The notes beneath the pieces are model-generated. The model made no database searches. It was given only the letters and a program-made list of their open reading frames with translations, and was not told the origin of the DNA. From UMGS1908 sp045655005 (GTDB lineage: Bacteria; Bacillota; Clostridia; Christensenellales; UBA1242): a stretch of DNA of 36,088 nt. Below are positions 1 to 7,196 of the stretch, piece after piece. Within the stretch, counting starts at the first letter, position 1; every line of letters starts with the position of its first letter. The translations under genes were made by a program, and so were the position numbers. Location of the stretch: the NCBI GenBank assembly GCA_045655005.1, contig JAZOOJ010000013.1, positions 1 through 36,088 of the forward strand, written 5' to 3'.

Positions 1-130
1 AGAAATTGAAGTGCCTGAGGTGGATGAAAATGTGCCGGGTATATATTATGCGGTTTATGAATCTCCTGCGAAAAAATTTAAGTCGGTAAAATTGATTAGA
101 AATATAATTGTAATGGGGGTAGAGGATTAG
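1..130 (+). CDS. C-terminal fragment of an unidentified protein
   Basis: An open frame runs in from the left edge (first full codon at base 2) and ends at TAG 128-130, giving 42 residues that finish in ...VMGVED. The tail is rich in Val, Glu and Lys, with a proline-containing acidic start. No motif was recognised. It ends 1 bp before the next start codon, so the two genes are probably co-transcribed. The ribosome binding site of the next gene (GGGGGTAGAGG, about 115-125) lies inside this frame. Function is unknown because only the tail is visible. Confidence 0.55.
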   Translation, partial: EIEVPEVDENVPGIYYAVYESPAKKFKSVKLIRNIIVMGVED

Positions 131-131
131 T

Positions 132-1370
132 ATGGGAAGAAGAAAGAAAAATAAATTAAGCAAACCAAAAACCATATTTTTATCAATTATTGCTTTAATT
201 CTTGGTGCAGTAATCGGTTTTTCTGCAAATGTAGTTGTTGGTCTTCCAGATTCTTACCAAATCCCAGGAGTTATTCAGGGCACATCCCATACTTTTTCAA
301 CAGGTAAAATAAATGCAGAAGTAATTAAAGAAAGTGAATTATCTATTCATTTTTTAGAACTAGGTAACAAGCATTCAGGAGATTCTACATTTATTAAAGT
401 AGACAATGGCGAATCGGATATCGATATTTTAATTGACGCTGGTTCAAAGTCTACAAGTATTCCAACAATAAAAGCATATGTAGACCAATACTTAACAGAT
501 GGGATATTGGACTATGTTGTTGTTACTCACGCTCATGAGGACCACTACGCAGGTTTTGCAACAAACGATTCAATGCAAAGTCTTTTTGATATCTATAAGG
601 TTGGAACAATTATTGAATTTGCCAAGACTAATAAAACTTTATCTAATAAAATGTATGCTAATTATGTAAGAGAGCGTGAAGAAGAACGTGAAAGTGGGGC
701 AACTTGGTTTACAGCATTAGATTGTATTAATGGGGCAACCGATGAAAAAACAGGGAATGTGGCTTCACAGGTTGTACAACTTGGAACCGACACCGGAGTT
801 TCAATGAAGATATTAAATCATAAATTTTATACTGCCGAAGCTGAAAGTGAAAATGATTACTCGGTTTGTCTATTAATAAGTCAAGAGGGTTCAAGCGACG
901 ATAAAGATAAGCATTATTTGTTTACTGGCGACTTAGAAGCAGATGGAGAAGAATCTTTAGTTTCACCAGCGATGAACAATAACTTACCACAAGTTGAAGT
1001 TTATAAAGCAGGGCATCATGGCTCAAAGACATCGTCGTCTTTGGCTCTTCTTGAAGTTATAAGACCAAAGGCTGTATGTGTTTGTTGTTGTGCTGGAAGC
1101 AGTCAATATACTTCAAAATTAGAAAATCAATTTCCAACTCAAATTTTTATCAATAATGTCGCACAATTTACTGAAAATGTATATGTAACAACTATTTGTA
1201 TAAATTATCAAGAAGGGAAGTTTGAATCAATGAACGGAAATATCGTTATTTGTGCAAACAAAGACCAAGAGAACACATTCCAATTTTCAAACAACGATAC
1301 ACGACTTAAAGACACTGAATGGTTTAAAGCAAATCGGACAACCCCCGAACAATGGAGAAATGCGTCTTAG
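132..1370 (+). CDS. Membrane-anchored ComEC/Rec2-type metallo-beta-lactamase-fold hydrolase
   Basis: This 412-residue protein has a short Lys/Arg-rich N-terminus, one hydrophobic segment (about residues 14-37), then an extracellular MBL-fold domain. The metal motif THAHEDH gives H133, H135, D137 and H138. D267 in TGDLEADG and H295/H296 in GHHGSKTSSS complete a two-metal site. The order matches the soluble nuclease-like domain of ComEC, but the multi-pass competence (channel) domain is absent, so this is a stand-alone relative. Such proteins are usually annotated as ComEC-like or MBL-fold hydrolases, and their substrate is generally unproven. A run of cysteines (VCVCCCAGSS) follows the second His pair. 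The gene is followed by a strong hairpin terminator. Confidence 0.85.
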   Translation: MGRRKKNKLSKPKTIFLSIIALILGAVIGFSANVVVGLPDSYQIPGVIQGTSHTFSTGKINAEVIKESELSIHFLELGNKHSGDSTFIKVDNGESDIDILIDAGSKSTSIPTIKAYVDQYLTDGILDYVVVTHAHEDHYAGFATNDSMQSLFDIYKVGTIIEFAKTNKTLSNKMYANYVREREEERESGATWFTALDCINGATDEKTGNVASQVVQLGTDTGVSMKILNHKFYTAEAESENDYSVCLLISQEGSSDDKDKHYLFTGDLEADGEESLVSPAMNNNLPQVEVYKAGHHGSKTSSSLALLEVIRPKAVCVCCCAGSSQYTSKLENQFPTQIFINNVAQFTENVYVTTICINYQEGKFESMNGNIVICANKDQENTFQFSNNDTRLKDTEWFKANRTTPEQWRNAS

Positions 1371-1402
1371 TAGTTAAAAACACTATATTATTTATGATAA
1401 CG

Positions 1403-1438
1403 AAATAAGAACTAGGCTATTCTGCCTAGTTCTTATTT
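1403..1438. terminator. Bidirectional intrinsic terminator
   Basis: A perfect 15-bp inverted repeat (1403-1417 and 1424-1438) flanks a 6-base loop. The plus-strand side ends in TTATTTT. The minus-strand side is followed by a T-rich stretch. It sits between convergent genes (MBL hydrolase and lipoprotein), and the lipoprotein stop codon (1426-1428) lies inside the right arm. Confidence 0.85.
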
Positions 1439-3396
1439 TGCTTAAATGGTAAAAGCTTAAAAGTGTTTTCAGATGAGTAGATTGGTTCGGGCTGAACAAA
1501 CTTTGTACCCAACTCTTTTATAATGAATGGCCTTGAAGAAATTGTCGAGTCGTCTTGTGTTGTTTTATTATTTTTATTATTTAAAGGCACCTCTTGAATT
1601 ATATTTGTTTTGTCTTCATTGGGGTTTAACTTTTTTTCTTCAATACTTTCTGCTGTTTTGTTCTCGGTAGTTTTGTTGTTTTGCGTGGCTTTGTTTTTAG
1701 TGTCAACAAGTTTTAGGTCGTCATTTCGAGAAAGTTCTTCGGTACTAATTGGTGTAGTTGAATTTTCTAAGGCTTCATTTTTTATACCTATTGAAGAAAT
1801 TAAGGCTCCTGGTTTAGGAGTGTTTACTGATGTCGAATTGTAAGGTATTCCAGTTAATGGAGAGTTTTCGGTTGCTTGAACACCAATACCTCTTGGGTTT
1901 ATGTTGGTCGTATGTGTGTTATAGGTAGTGTTGCCAAGCCCATTTAAAATATTAGTTGTGTTATCTACATCGTTATTTAAATTATTTGCCTGATTAGAAC
2001 ATTCATTTGTGTTGCAGTTCAAAGAATTGTTTGATGCGATTTCTTTACTTGTAATTTGATTCGTATAAGTGTTAGCTCCGCTAGATAATTGTGGATTGTC
2101 GACATTATAACTTTCGTTATTACTGCCAGCATAGTTGTAGTTTACAATGGTATTATCAGATGGTGTATTGTCTATAACTTGTGTTTTACATATGTCGGTA
2201 TTATTGCACGGAGGAAGAGTTTGTGTTTGGGAAATGTTGTTTGGTGTTGATAAATTATTCATATTATTATTGTTTAATGAGTTGCTTGTTGTATTTGTGT
2301 CAACAATAGTACTATTTTGTGTAGGGGTTGTATTTGTAATTGTGCTATTAGTGTTATTTGTTGCGCTATTATTTAAAGTTGTATTCAAATATGTACTGTT
2401 ATTAAGATAACTTGTTGAATAATCGACACCAACATTTCTTTGTAAAATTGAAATTATTGCATCAAGAGAATCTATGCAGGTGTCAAGTTTTGCGTACCTT
2501 GTTTTTAAAACTTCATTTACACGTATTAATTTTGCATTTATTAATTCTTGAACCCCTTCTGTATATGCAACGTTTTTGATATTATTCATATGTGCAGTAA
2601 GTGTAGTTGAATTGTTATTTAAATAGTTAATTGTTTCTTTAATGATTGTAATATACTCACTTATTGCTAATTTATCATCTACACTTAAAGCAATATTACC
2701 AGACCTTAAATCTGTGCAATAAAGCATAATAATTCCACGTTTTTGGCTTATGCGAAGCAGAATGTCATTAAGGTCGGAGGCACTTGATTCAATAAGGCTG
2801 ATATCAACATAATTTGAGGTGCTGGTGTTAGTTTCTGTACTTAAATTTAAATTTTCTGAACGATTTACAATTGAATTATTAATTGTAGATGTATTTATTT
2901 TTTTACATTCGTTACAAAGTCCGCCAAGTTCAGTTGTTGTAGCGTTTCCTGTGTTGGTACTATTACTACTTTCAACTAAGTTGTTTGTAGTAGGGTTTGT
3001 TGCAGATGTTATTGGGGTACTGCAGTTAGAACAATTACTACCTATACTGTTTAAATTATTATATGTAGAACTAGAAGTGATTCCGTAGTTTGTATATCCG
3101 CCATTCAAATTTGAATTAGTATACACGTTGCTTCTATAATTTGAATCTCTTAAATTATTTACACCAGAAGATGTAGTTTTATTTAAGTTATATGAACTAC
3201 CACCAAAATATGATGTGTTCATAGTAAGGTCTTGTATATCTGTGCTTGAAACACTGTCTAAATATCCAACAGAATATACAAGTCTTGTCATATTTCCGTC
3301 AAGAGAATTGGCAAGTTCGGTGTTGCTAACTTCACACCCTGTGCAAAATAATACCGTAAGCGTAATAACGATAATTGCACCAATTATTTTTTTCAT
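1426..3396 (-). CDS. Asn/Thr/Ser-rich lipoprotein with paired-cysteine motifs
   Basis: This 656-residue protein starts with a type II signal peptide: MKK, a hydrophobic core, and lipobox FCTG-C with C21 as the lipidated residue. It is therefore expected on the outer face of the membrane. Most of it is low-complexity Asn/Thr/Ser sequence. A predicted helical block (about 196-322, with regularly spaced Leu/Ile and few Asn runs) is embedded in it. Cysteines come in pairs: CSNC (122-125), CNEC (161-164), CNNTDIC (397-403) and a CNTNEC further on. The tail is Lys/Glu/Asn-rich. The start is supported by GGAGG at 3404-3408 on the minus strand. No family was recognised. It is divergent from spoVA, which suggests but does not prove a link to sporulation. 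The composition is consistent with a disordered spacer or surface polymer. Confidence 0.8.
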   Translation of the reverse strand: MKKIIGAIIVITLTVLFCTGCEVSNTELANSLDGNMTRLVYSVGYLDSVSSTDIQDLTMNTSYFGGSSYNLNKTTSSGVNNLRDSNYRSNVYTNSNLNGGYTNYGITSSSTYNNLNSIGSNCSNCSTPITSATNPTTNNLVESSNSTNTGNATTTELGGLCNECKKINTSTINNSIVNRSENLNLSTETNTSTSNYVDISLIESSASDLNDILLRISQKRGIIMLYCTDLRSGNIALSVDDKLAISEYITIIKETINYLNNNSTTLTAHMNNIKNVAYTEGVQELINAKLIRVNEVLKTRYAKLDTCIDSLDAIISILQRNVGVDYSTSYLNNSTYLNTTLNNSATNNTNSTITNTTPTQNSTIVDTNTTSNSLNNNNMNNLSTPNNISQTQTLPPCNNTDICKTQVIDNTPSDNTIVNYNYAGSNNESYNVDNPQLSSGANTYTNQITSKEIASNNSLNCNTNECSNQANNLNNDVDNTTNILNGLGNTTYNTHTTNINPRGIGVQATENSPLTGIPYNSTSVNTPKPGALISSIGIKNEALENSTTPISTEELSRNDDLKLVDTKNKATQNNKTTENKTAESIEEKKLNPNEDKTNIIQEVPLNNKNNKTTQDDSTISSRPFIIKELGTKFVQPEPIYSSENTFKLLPFKQNKN

Positions 3397-3434
3397 AATA
3401 CCTCCAAAAGTTAAAATTATATTTTTACATAGTG

Positions 3435-3463
3435 TTTGTATTCGCTTTTAAAATAATTCGCAA
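3435..3463 (-). promoter_or_regulatory. Possible sigma-A-like promoter of the lipoprotein gene
   Basis: Read on the minus strand, TTGCGA (3463-3458) and TACAAA (3440-3435) are 17 bases apart, about 40 bases before the lipoprotein start. The -10 matches consensus at only four of six positions, so this is a weak candidate. Confidence 0.3.
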
Positions 3464-3469
3464 ATTTTG

Positions 3470-3498
3470 GTATGATTTTATTTCTTTTGGCGATAATC
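3470..3498 (+). promoter_or_regulatory. Candidate forespore (sigma-F/sigma-G type) promoter of spoVA
   Basis: GTATG at 3470-3474 fits the -35 pattern GnATR. After 14 bases, GGCGATAAT (3489-3497) fits the sigma-F -10 form GGnnAnAnT. It lies about 30 bases before the spoVAC start. spoVA operons are known to be transcribed in the forespore (sigma-G in B. subtilis), so position and motif agree. The assignment rests on pattern matching by eye. Confidence 0.5.
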
Positions 3499-3529
3499 GA
3501 CTTATAAATATTTTACGGAGGGATTTAAA

Positions 3530-4069
3530 GTGACTTCAGAAAATACAAAGAATTCAAAGAAAACACCAAAGTCAACAACCAAATCTATTAAGTCAGTATT
3601 AGAAAGCGAAGAGAAACGTAATTTTGAGAAACGTAATAATGAATATTTAAGTTATGTAGAGGCGAAATCTCCTAAGGGATCGTGGGTAAAGCCACTGTTT
3701 CACGCGTTTTTAGTAGGTGGTGTAATTTGTTGCTTTGGTCAACTTATTGGTGATATATTTAAAGCTTTTGACCCAATAATGAATTTTAAAACGGTGTCGG
3801 CTTGGATAAACATAATTATTATAAGTTTGACAACAATCACAACTGGCTTAGGTGTTTTTGACAAACTCGGCAGATTTGCAGGTGCTGGAACGGTAATCCC
3901 AATTACAGGTTTTGCAAACTCTATTACCAGTAGTGCTATGGAATACCGAAAAGAGGGCTTAGTGTTTGGGCTTGGAGCAAAAATGTTCTACGTCGCAGGA
4001 CCAGTTATTGTGAATGGAGTAACTTTTTCAATAATTGTAGGTATTATATATTGGATTTGTGGGGTGTAA
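3530..4069 (+). CDS. spoVAC: Stage V sporulation protein AC
   Basis: This is an integral membrane subunit of the SpoVA channel, which moves Ca-dipicolinate into the forespore and releases it at germination. It has a hydrophilic N-terminus (1-50), then about four hydrophobic segments. The family-typical HAFLVGGVICCFGQ lies near residue 64, and a Gly-rich stretch GRFAGAGTVIPITGFAN near 120. The start is GTG, chosen because GGAGGG (3517-3522) sits 7 bases upstream and the frame has no better ATG. At 179 residues it is somewhat longer than typical SpoVAC (about 150) because of a Ser/Thr/Lys-rich N-terminal extension. It is the first gene of spoVAC-D-E. Confidence 0.93.
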   Translation: MTSENTKNSKKTPKSTTKSIKSVLESEEKRNFEKRNNEYLSYVEAKSPKGSWVKPLFHAFLVGGVICCFGQLIGDIFKAFDPIMNFKTVSAWINIIIISLTTITTGLGVFDKLGRFAGAGTVIPITGFANSITSSAMEYRKEGLVFGLGAKMFYVAGPVIVNGVTFSIIVGIIYWICGV

Positions 4070-4072
4070 ATT

Positions 4073-5092
4073 ATGAGTAAACAACTTGGCAGAAGTACAT
4101 ATTTATTAGAAAAAGGAATTTACGTAATAGGAAAGGCGTCGTCCGCAAGTAAAAAAGAGGCAGATGGACCAATAGGCAAATATTTTAAACACATTGCAAC
4201 TGATGATACATTAGGCGAAGAAACTTACGAAAAGGCAGAGCGAAGACTGATGGAAGAAACGGTGTTTAATGCAATTACTGATGCTAAAAAGGACGAAAAA
4301 GATATTGACCTACTTGTTGGTGGAGATTTATTAAATCAACTTGTTACAACGAACTATACGGCACGTGGTTACAACATCCCATTTCTTGGAGTGTATGGTG
4401 CTTGTTCAACAATGGCGGAAAGTTTAATAGTGGCAAGTCTTATTATGGACGGTGGTGGGGTAAATACTGCCGTGTGTACAACAGGGAGCCACTTCTCAGC
4501 GTCTGAAAGACAATTTAGGAATCCTCTTGAACTTGGTTGCCAGCGTCAAACTTATTCACAGTGGACGGTTACAGGAATGGGCGCAACCGTGCTTTCAAAT
4601 ATTGAAAAAAGTGATGTAAAAATAACTATGGTTTGTATAGGGAATGTTACAGATTATGGTGTTTTAGATATTGCGAATATGGGGGCTGCAATGGCACCTG
4701 CCGCAATGAATACATTAGTTGCGTTTTTTGAGCAAACTAATAGCGGTCCAGATGATTATGATTTAATAGTTACTGGGGACTTAGGGAAATTAGGTTCGGA
4801 TATATTAAGGGATTTGATGATTGGCAAGGGATATCCACTTGGTAAAAATTATATGGATTGTGGTCATTCTATTTACAATAATGAACAAAAAACTTTTCAA
4901 GGTGGAAGTGGTGCAGGTTGCTCGGCATGTGTTCTTAATTCATATATTTTAGACAAATTGTTTGCAGGCGAACTTAAAAATGTTGTCTTTGTTGCAACTG
5001 GTGCATTAATGAGCACAACCACTAATCAGCAAGGAGATTCAATTCCTTGCATTGCTCAATTAGTTGTGTTTGAAAATTGTCAAGGAGATTAG
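4073..5092 (+). CDS. spoVAD: Stage V sporulation protein AD
   Basis: This 339-residue protein has a thiolase/ketosynthase-like fold. It binds dipicolinic acid and forms part of the SpoVA complex at the spore inner membrane. The family signature around C111 (GVYGACSTMAESL) and the MDCGHSIYNNEQ segment near residue 261 are present. So is the C-terminal glycine-rich GGSGAGCSACV. It begins 3 bases after spoVAC ends, with a GTGGGGTG ribosome binding site inside the end of spoVAC. It has no transmembrane segment, as expected for the peripheral subunit. Confidence 0.96.
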   Translation: MSKQLGRSTYLLEKGIYVIGKASSASKKEADGPIGKYFKHIATDDTLGEETYEKAERRLMEETVFNAITDAKKDEKDIDLLVGGDLLNQLVTTNYTARGYNIPFLGVYGACSTMAESLIVASLIMDGGGVNTAVCTTGSHFSASERQFRNPLELGCQRQTYSQWTVTGMGATVLSNIEKSDVKITMVCIGNVTDYGVLDIANMGAAMAPAAMNTLVAFFEQTNSGPDDYDLIVTGDLGKLGSDILRDLMIGKGYPLGKNYMDCGHSIYNNEQKTFQGGSGAGCSACVLNSYILDKLFAGELKNVVFVATGALMSTTTNQQGDSIPCIAQLVVFENCQGD

Positions 5093-5094
5093 TT

Positions 5095-5469
5095 ATGTTA
5101 ACAGCATTATTAATGTATTTAAAGGTATTTTTAGTTGGTGGTCTTATTTGTTTGATTGCCCAGATTTTAATCATAAGAACAAAAATGACGTCAGCACGTA
5201 TTCTTGTAATATTTTTAATGGCAGGGGCTTTCCTTGGAGGTATTGGAATTTATGGATACTTGGCTGAATGGGCAGGAGCAGGGGCAACAGTCCCGATTGT
5301 TGGCTTTGGGTATAATATAGCTCGTGGAGCAATTGAAGGAGCAAAAACCGATGGACTTCTTGGTGCTTTGGCAAATGGTTTGGCGTCAATTAGTGCAGGG
5401 GTTTCGGTATCTGTGGCTTTCTCATATTTGATGGCATTAATTTCATCACCAAAAACAAAATCTGAGTAA
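5095..5469 (+). CDS. spoVAE: Stage V sporulation protein AE (AEb type)
   Basis: This small 124-residue membrane protein of the SpoVA complex begins MLTALLMYLKVFLVGG and has about four hydrophobic segments. The conserved GYLAEWAGAGATVPIVGFGYN resembles the matching segment of SpoVAC, which reflects their common ancestry. The ATG at 5095 is preferred over an in-frame TTG at 5077 because AAGGAG (5082-5087) lies 7 bases before it. It starts 2 bases after spoVAD. No further spoVA genes (A, B, AEa, F) follow, so this is the short three-gene operon found in many Clostridia. Confidence 0.93.
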   Translation: MLTALLMYLKVFLVGGLICLIAQILIIRTKMTSARILVIFLMAGAFLGGIGIYGYLAEWAGAGATVPIVGFGYNIARGAIEGAKTDGLLGALANGLASISAGVSVSVAFSYLMALISSPKTKSE

Positions 5470-5482
5470 TCATTATTTTTGG

Positions 5483-5511
5483 TTGAAAACCTCTTATCTT
5501 TATGCTACAAT
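5483..5511 (+). promoter_or_regulatory. Sigma-A promoter of sufCB
   Basis: TTGAAA (5483-5488), 17 bases, TACAAT (5506-5511), with an extended -10 TGC just before. It lies 20 bases upstream of the sufC start, with GGTGGAGG between. Confidence 0.8.
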
Positions 5512-5531
5512 AATTCTTGGTGGAGGTTTTT

Positions 5532-6266
5532 ATGTTAGTACTTGAAAATGTGTGCTTTGAAGTTGAAGATAAAGCACAAAAGACACCTAAGACAATTTTA
5601 AAAAATATTAATTTAAAGATAGAAGATGGTAAATTCGTTGTTGTGACAGGTCCTAATGGAAGCGGTAAGTCTACGCTTGCAAAATTAATTATGGGTATTG
5701 AGAATCCAACAAGTGGAAGAATTATTTTTAATGGAGCAGATATAACGAATTTATCTATTGCGCAAAGAGCAAAACTTGGAATTGGTTTTGCTTTTCAGCA
5801 ACCTGTAAAATTTAAAGGTTTAACAGTAAAAGATTTAATTGAAATATCAGCCGGTGAAAAAGTTGATATAAATACAGCTTGCTCATTTTTGTCTGATGTG
5901 GGTCTTTGCGCAAGAGAATATATCAATAGAGAACTTGACGATAAGTTAAGTGGTGGAGAACTCAAACGAATTGAGATTGCTATGCTTGAAGCAAGAAAGG
6001 CAAAGTTGTCTTTATTTGATGAACCAGAGGCTGGAATAGACTTGTGGAGCTTTAATAATCTAATCGACGTATTTAGAAAAATACATCAAAAAAATGGAGC
6101 AACGTCCACAATTATTATTTCGCATCAAGAAAGAATTATTTCAATTGCAGATGAAGTAGTATTGTTAAACAATGGAAATATTGAAAGTGTTGGTAAACCA
6201 GAGGATATTTTATCGTCGGTAAATGCCGTTTCTGCCTGCAAAAAGATTGTAGGGGGTGTGAACTAA
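5532..6266 (+). CDS. sufC: Fe-S cluster assembly ATPase SufC
   Basis: This is the cytosolic ABC-type ATPase that drives the SufB scaffold in iron-sulfur cluster assembly. In the 244-residue form starting at ATG 5532, Walker A is GPNGSGKST (40-48). The signature is LSGGELKRIEIAMLEAR, and Walker B is SLFDEPEAGID. Asp follows the Walker B region as in SufC, and the switch His lies in IIISHQE. A TTG at 5517 would add five residues, but it overlaps the GGTGGAGG ribosome binding site and is rejected. sufC begins its own transcription unit from a consensus promoter and is followed 1 bp later by sufB. Confidence 0.94.
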   Translation: MLVLENVCFEVEDKAQKTPKTILKNINLKIEDGKFVVVTGPNGSGKSTLAKLIMGIENPTSGRIIFNGADITNLSIAQRAKLGIGFAFQQPVKFKGLTVKDLIEISAGEKVDINTACSFLSDVGLCAREYINRELDDKLSGGELKRIEIAMLEARKAKLSLFDEPEAGIDLWSFNNLIDVFRKIHQKNGATSTIIISHQERIISIADEVVLLNNGNIESVGKPEDILSSVNAVSACKKIVGGVN

Positions 6267-6267
6267 T

Positions 6268-7188
6268 ATGGAATTACAACACATTGACAATGAATTATTA
6301 AAGGCTGTTGCAGATTTGCACTCTGTGCCACAGGGAGCGTATAATCTTAGAAAAGACGGAAAGTCTGTTGGCAGGGCAACAAGTTCTAATATTGATATTT
6401 TAACGAATGAAAGTGGCGATGGCTTAGTTATAAAAATTAAAGATAACACAAAAAACGAAAGCGTGCACATTCCGGTAATTATAACGCAAAGTGGGCTAAC
6501 TGAATCGGTAAAGAATGATTTTTATATTGGTGAAAATTGTTCGGTAACGATTGTTGCTGGTTGTGGTATTCATAACGGCGGAGATAAATTGTCTTCTCAT
6601 AGTGGTATACATAGGTTTGTTATTGGGAAAAACTCTAAGGTTAAATATTTGGAAAAACATTTAGGTTTGGGGAAAACTGTAAAAACAGAAATGCATCCAG
6701 AAACTATTATTGAACTTGGCGAAAGCGCAAGTTTTGATATGGATACAACGCAACTTGGCGGAATTTCAAAGTCTGTTAGGAAGACTACCTTAGTGGCATA
6801 TAAAAATTCAAGCATAAATATTAATGAAAAAATATTAACCGAAGATGCACAGTCTGCTGATACAATTTTCGTGGCAGAGTTAAAGGGTGAGAACTCGTCT
6901 GCACATATAGTTTCAAGAGCCGTCGCAAAAGGGACTTCAACTCAAACATTTAAATCGATATTAAATGGAGAAAATAAATGCTTTGGTCATACCGAATGTG
7001 ATTGTATTGTTATGGATAATGCAAAAGTTTTTGCTACACCTGAGGTGAATGCGCTATCAACAGATGCAAGTTTAGTTCACGAAGCGGCAATTGGGAAAAT
7101 CGCAGGCGAACAAATTGTAAAATTGATGACGCTTGGATTAACAGAAGAAGAAGCACAAAATCAAATTATTAAAGGATTTTTGAGGTAA
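6268..7188 (+). CDS. sufB: Short SufB/SufD-family Fe-S scaffold protein
   Basis: This 306-residue protein consists mainly of the SufBD beta-helix core. It is much shorter than E. coli SufB (about 495) or SufD (about 420). Recognisable parts are NCSVTIVAGCGIHNGG near residue 90, HTECDCIVMDNA near 245, and the C-terminal HEAAIGKIAGEQ, which is typical of the family. It starts 1 bp after sufC with AGGGGGTG upstream, so the two are translated together. With no sufD, sufS or sufU beside them, sufC-sufB resembles the minimal two-component SUF arrangement of some anaerobes and archaea. That SufB acts as a homodimer scaffold with SufC is inferred from this layout. Confidence 0.88.
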   Translation: MELQHIDNELLKAVADLHSVPQGAYNLRKDGKSVGRATSSNIDILTNESGDGLVIKIKDNTKNESVHIPVIITQSGLTESVKNDFYIGENCSVTIVAGCGIHNGGDKLSSHSGIHRFVIGKNSKVKYLEKHLGLGKTVKTEMHPETIIELGESASFDMDTTQLGGISKSVRKTTLVAYKNSSININEKILTEDAQSADTIFVAELKGENSSAHIVSRAVAKGTSTQTFKSILNGENKCFGHTECDCIVMDNAKVFATPEVNALSTDASLVHEAAIGKIAGEQIVKLMTLGLTEEEAQNQIIKGFLR

Positions 7189-7196
7189 TAAAATTT

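Noticed and set aside
1610..3088. Several open frames on the plus strand inside the lipoprotein gene
   Set aside because: They are hydrophobic antisense readings of Asn/Thr-rich codons, without ribosome binding sites or recognisable domains.
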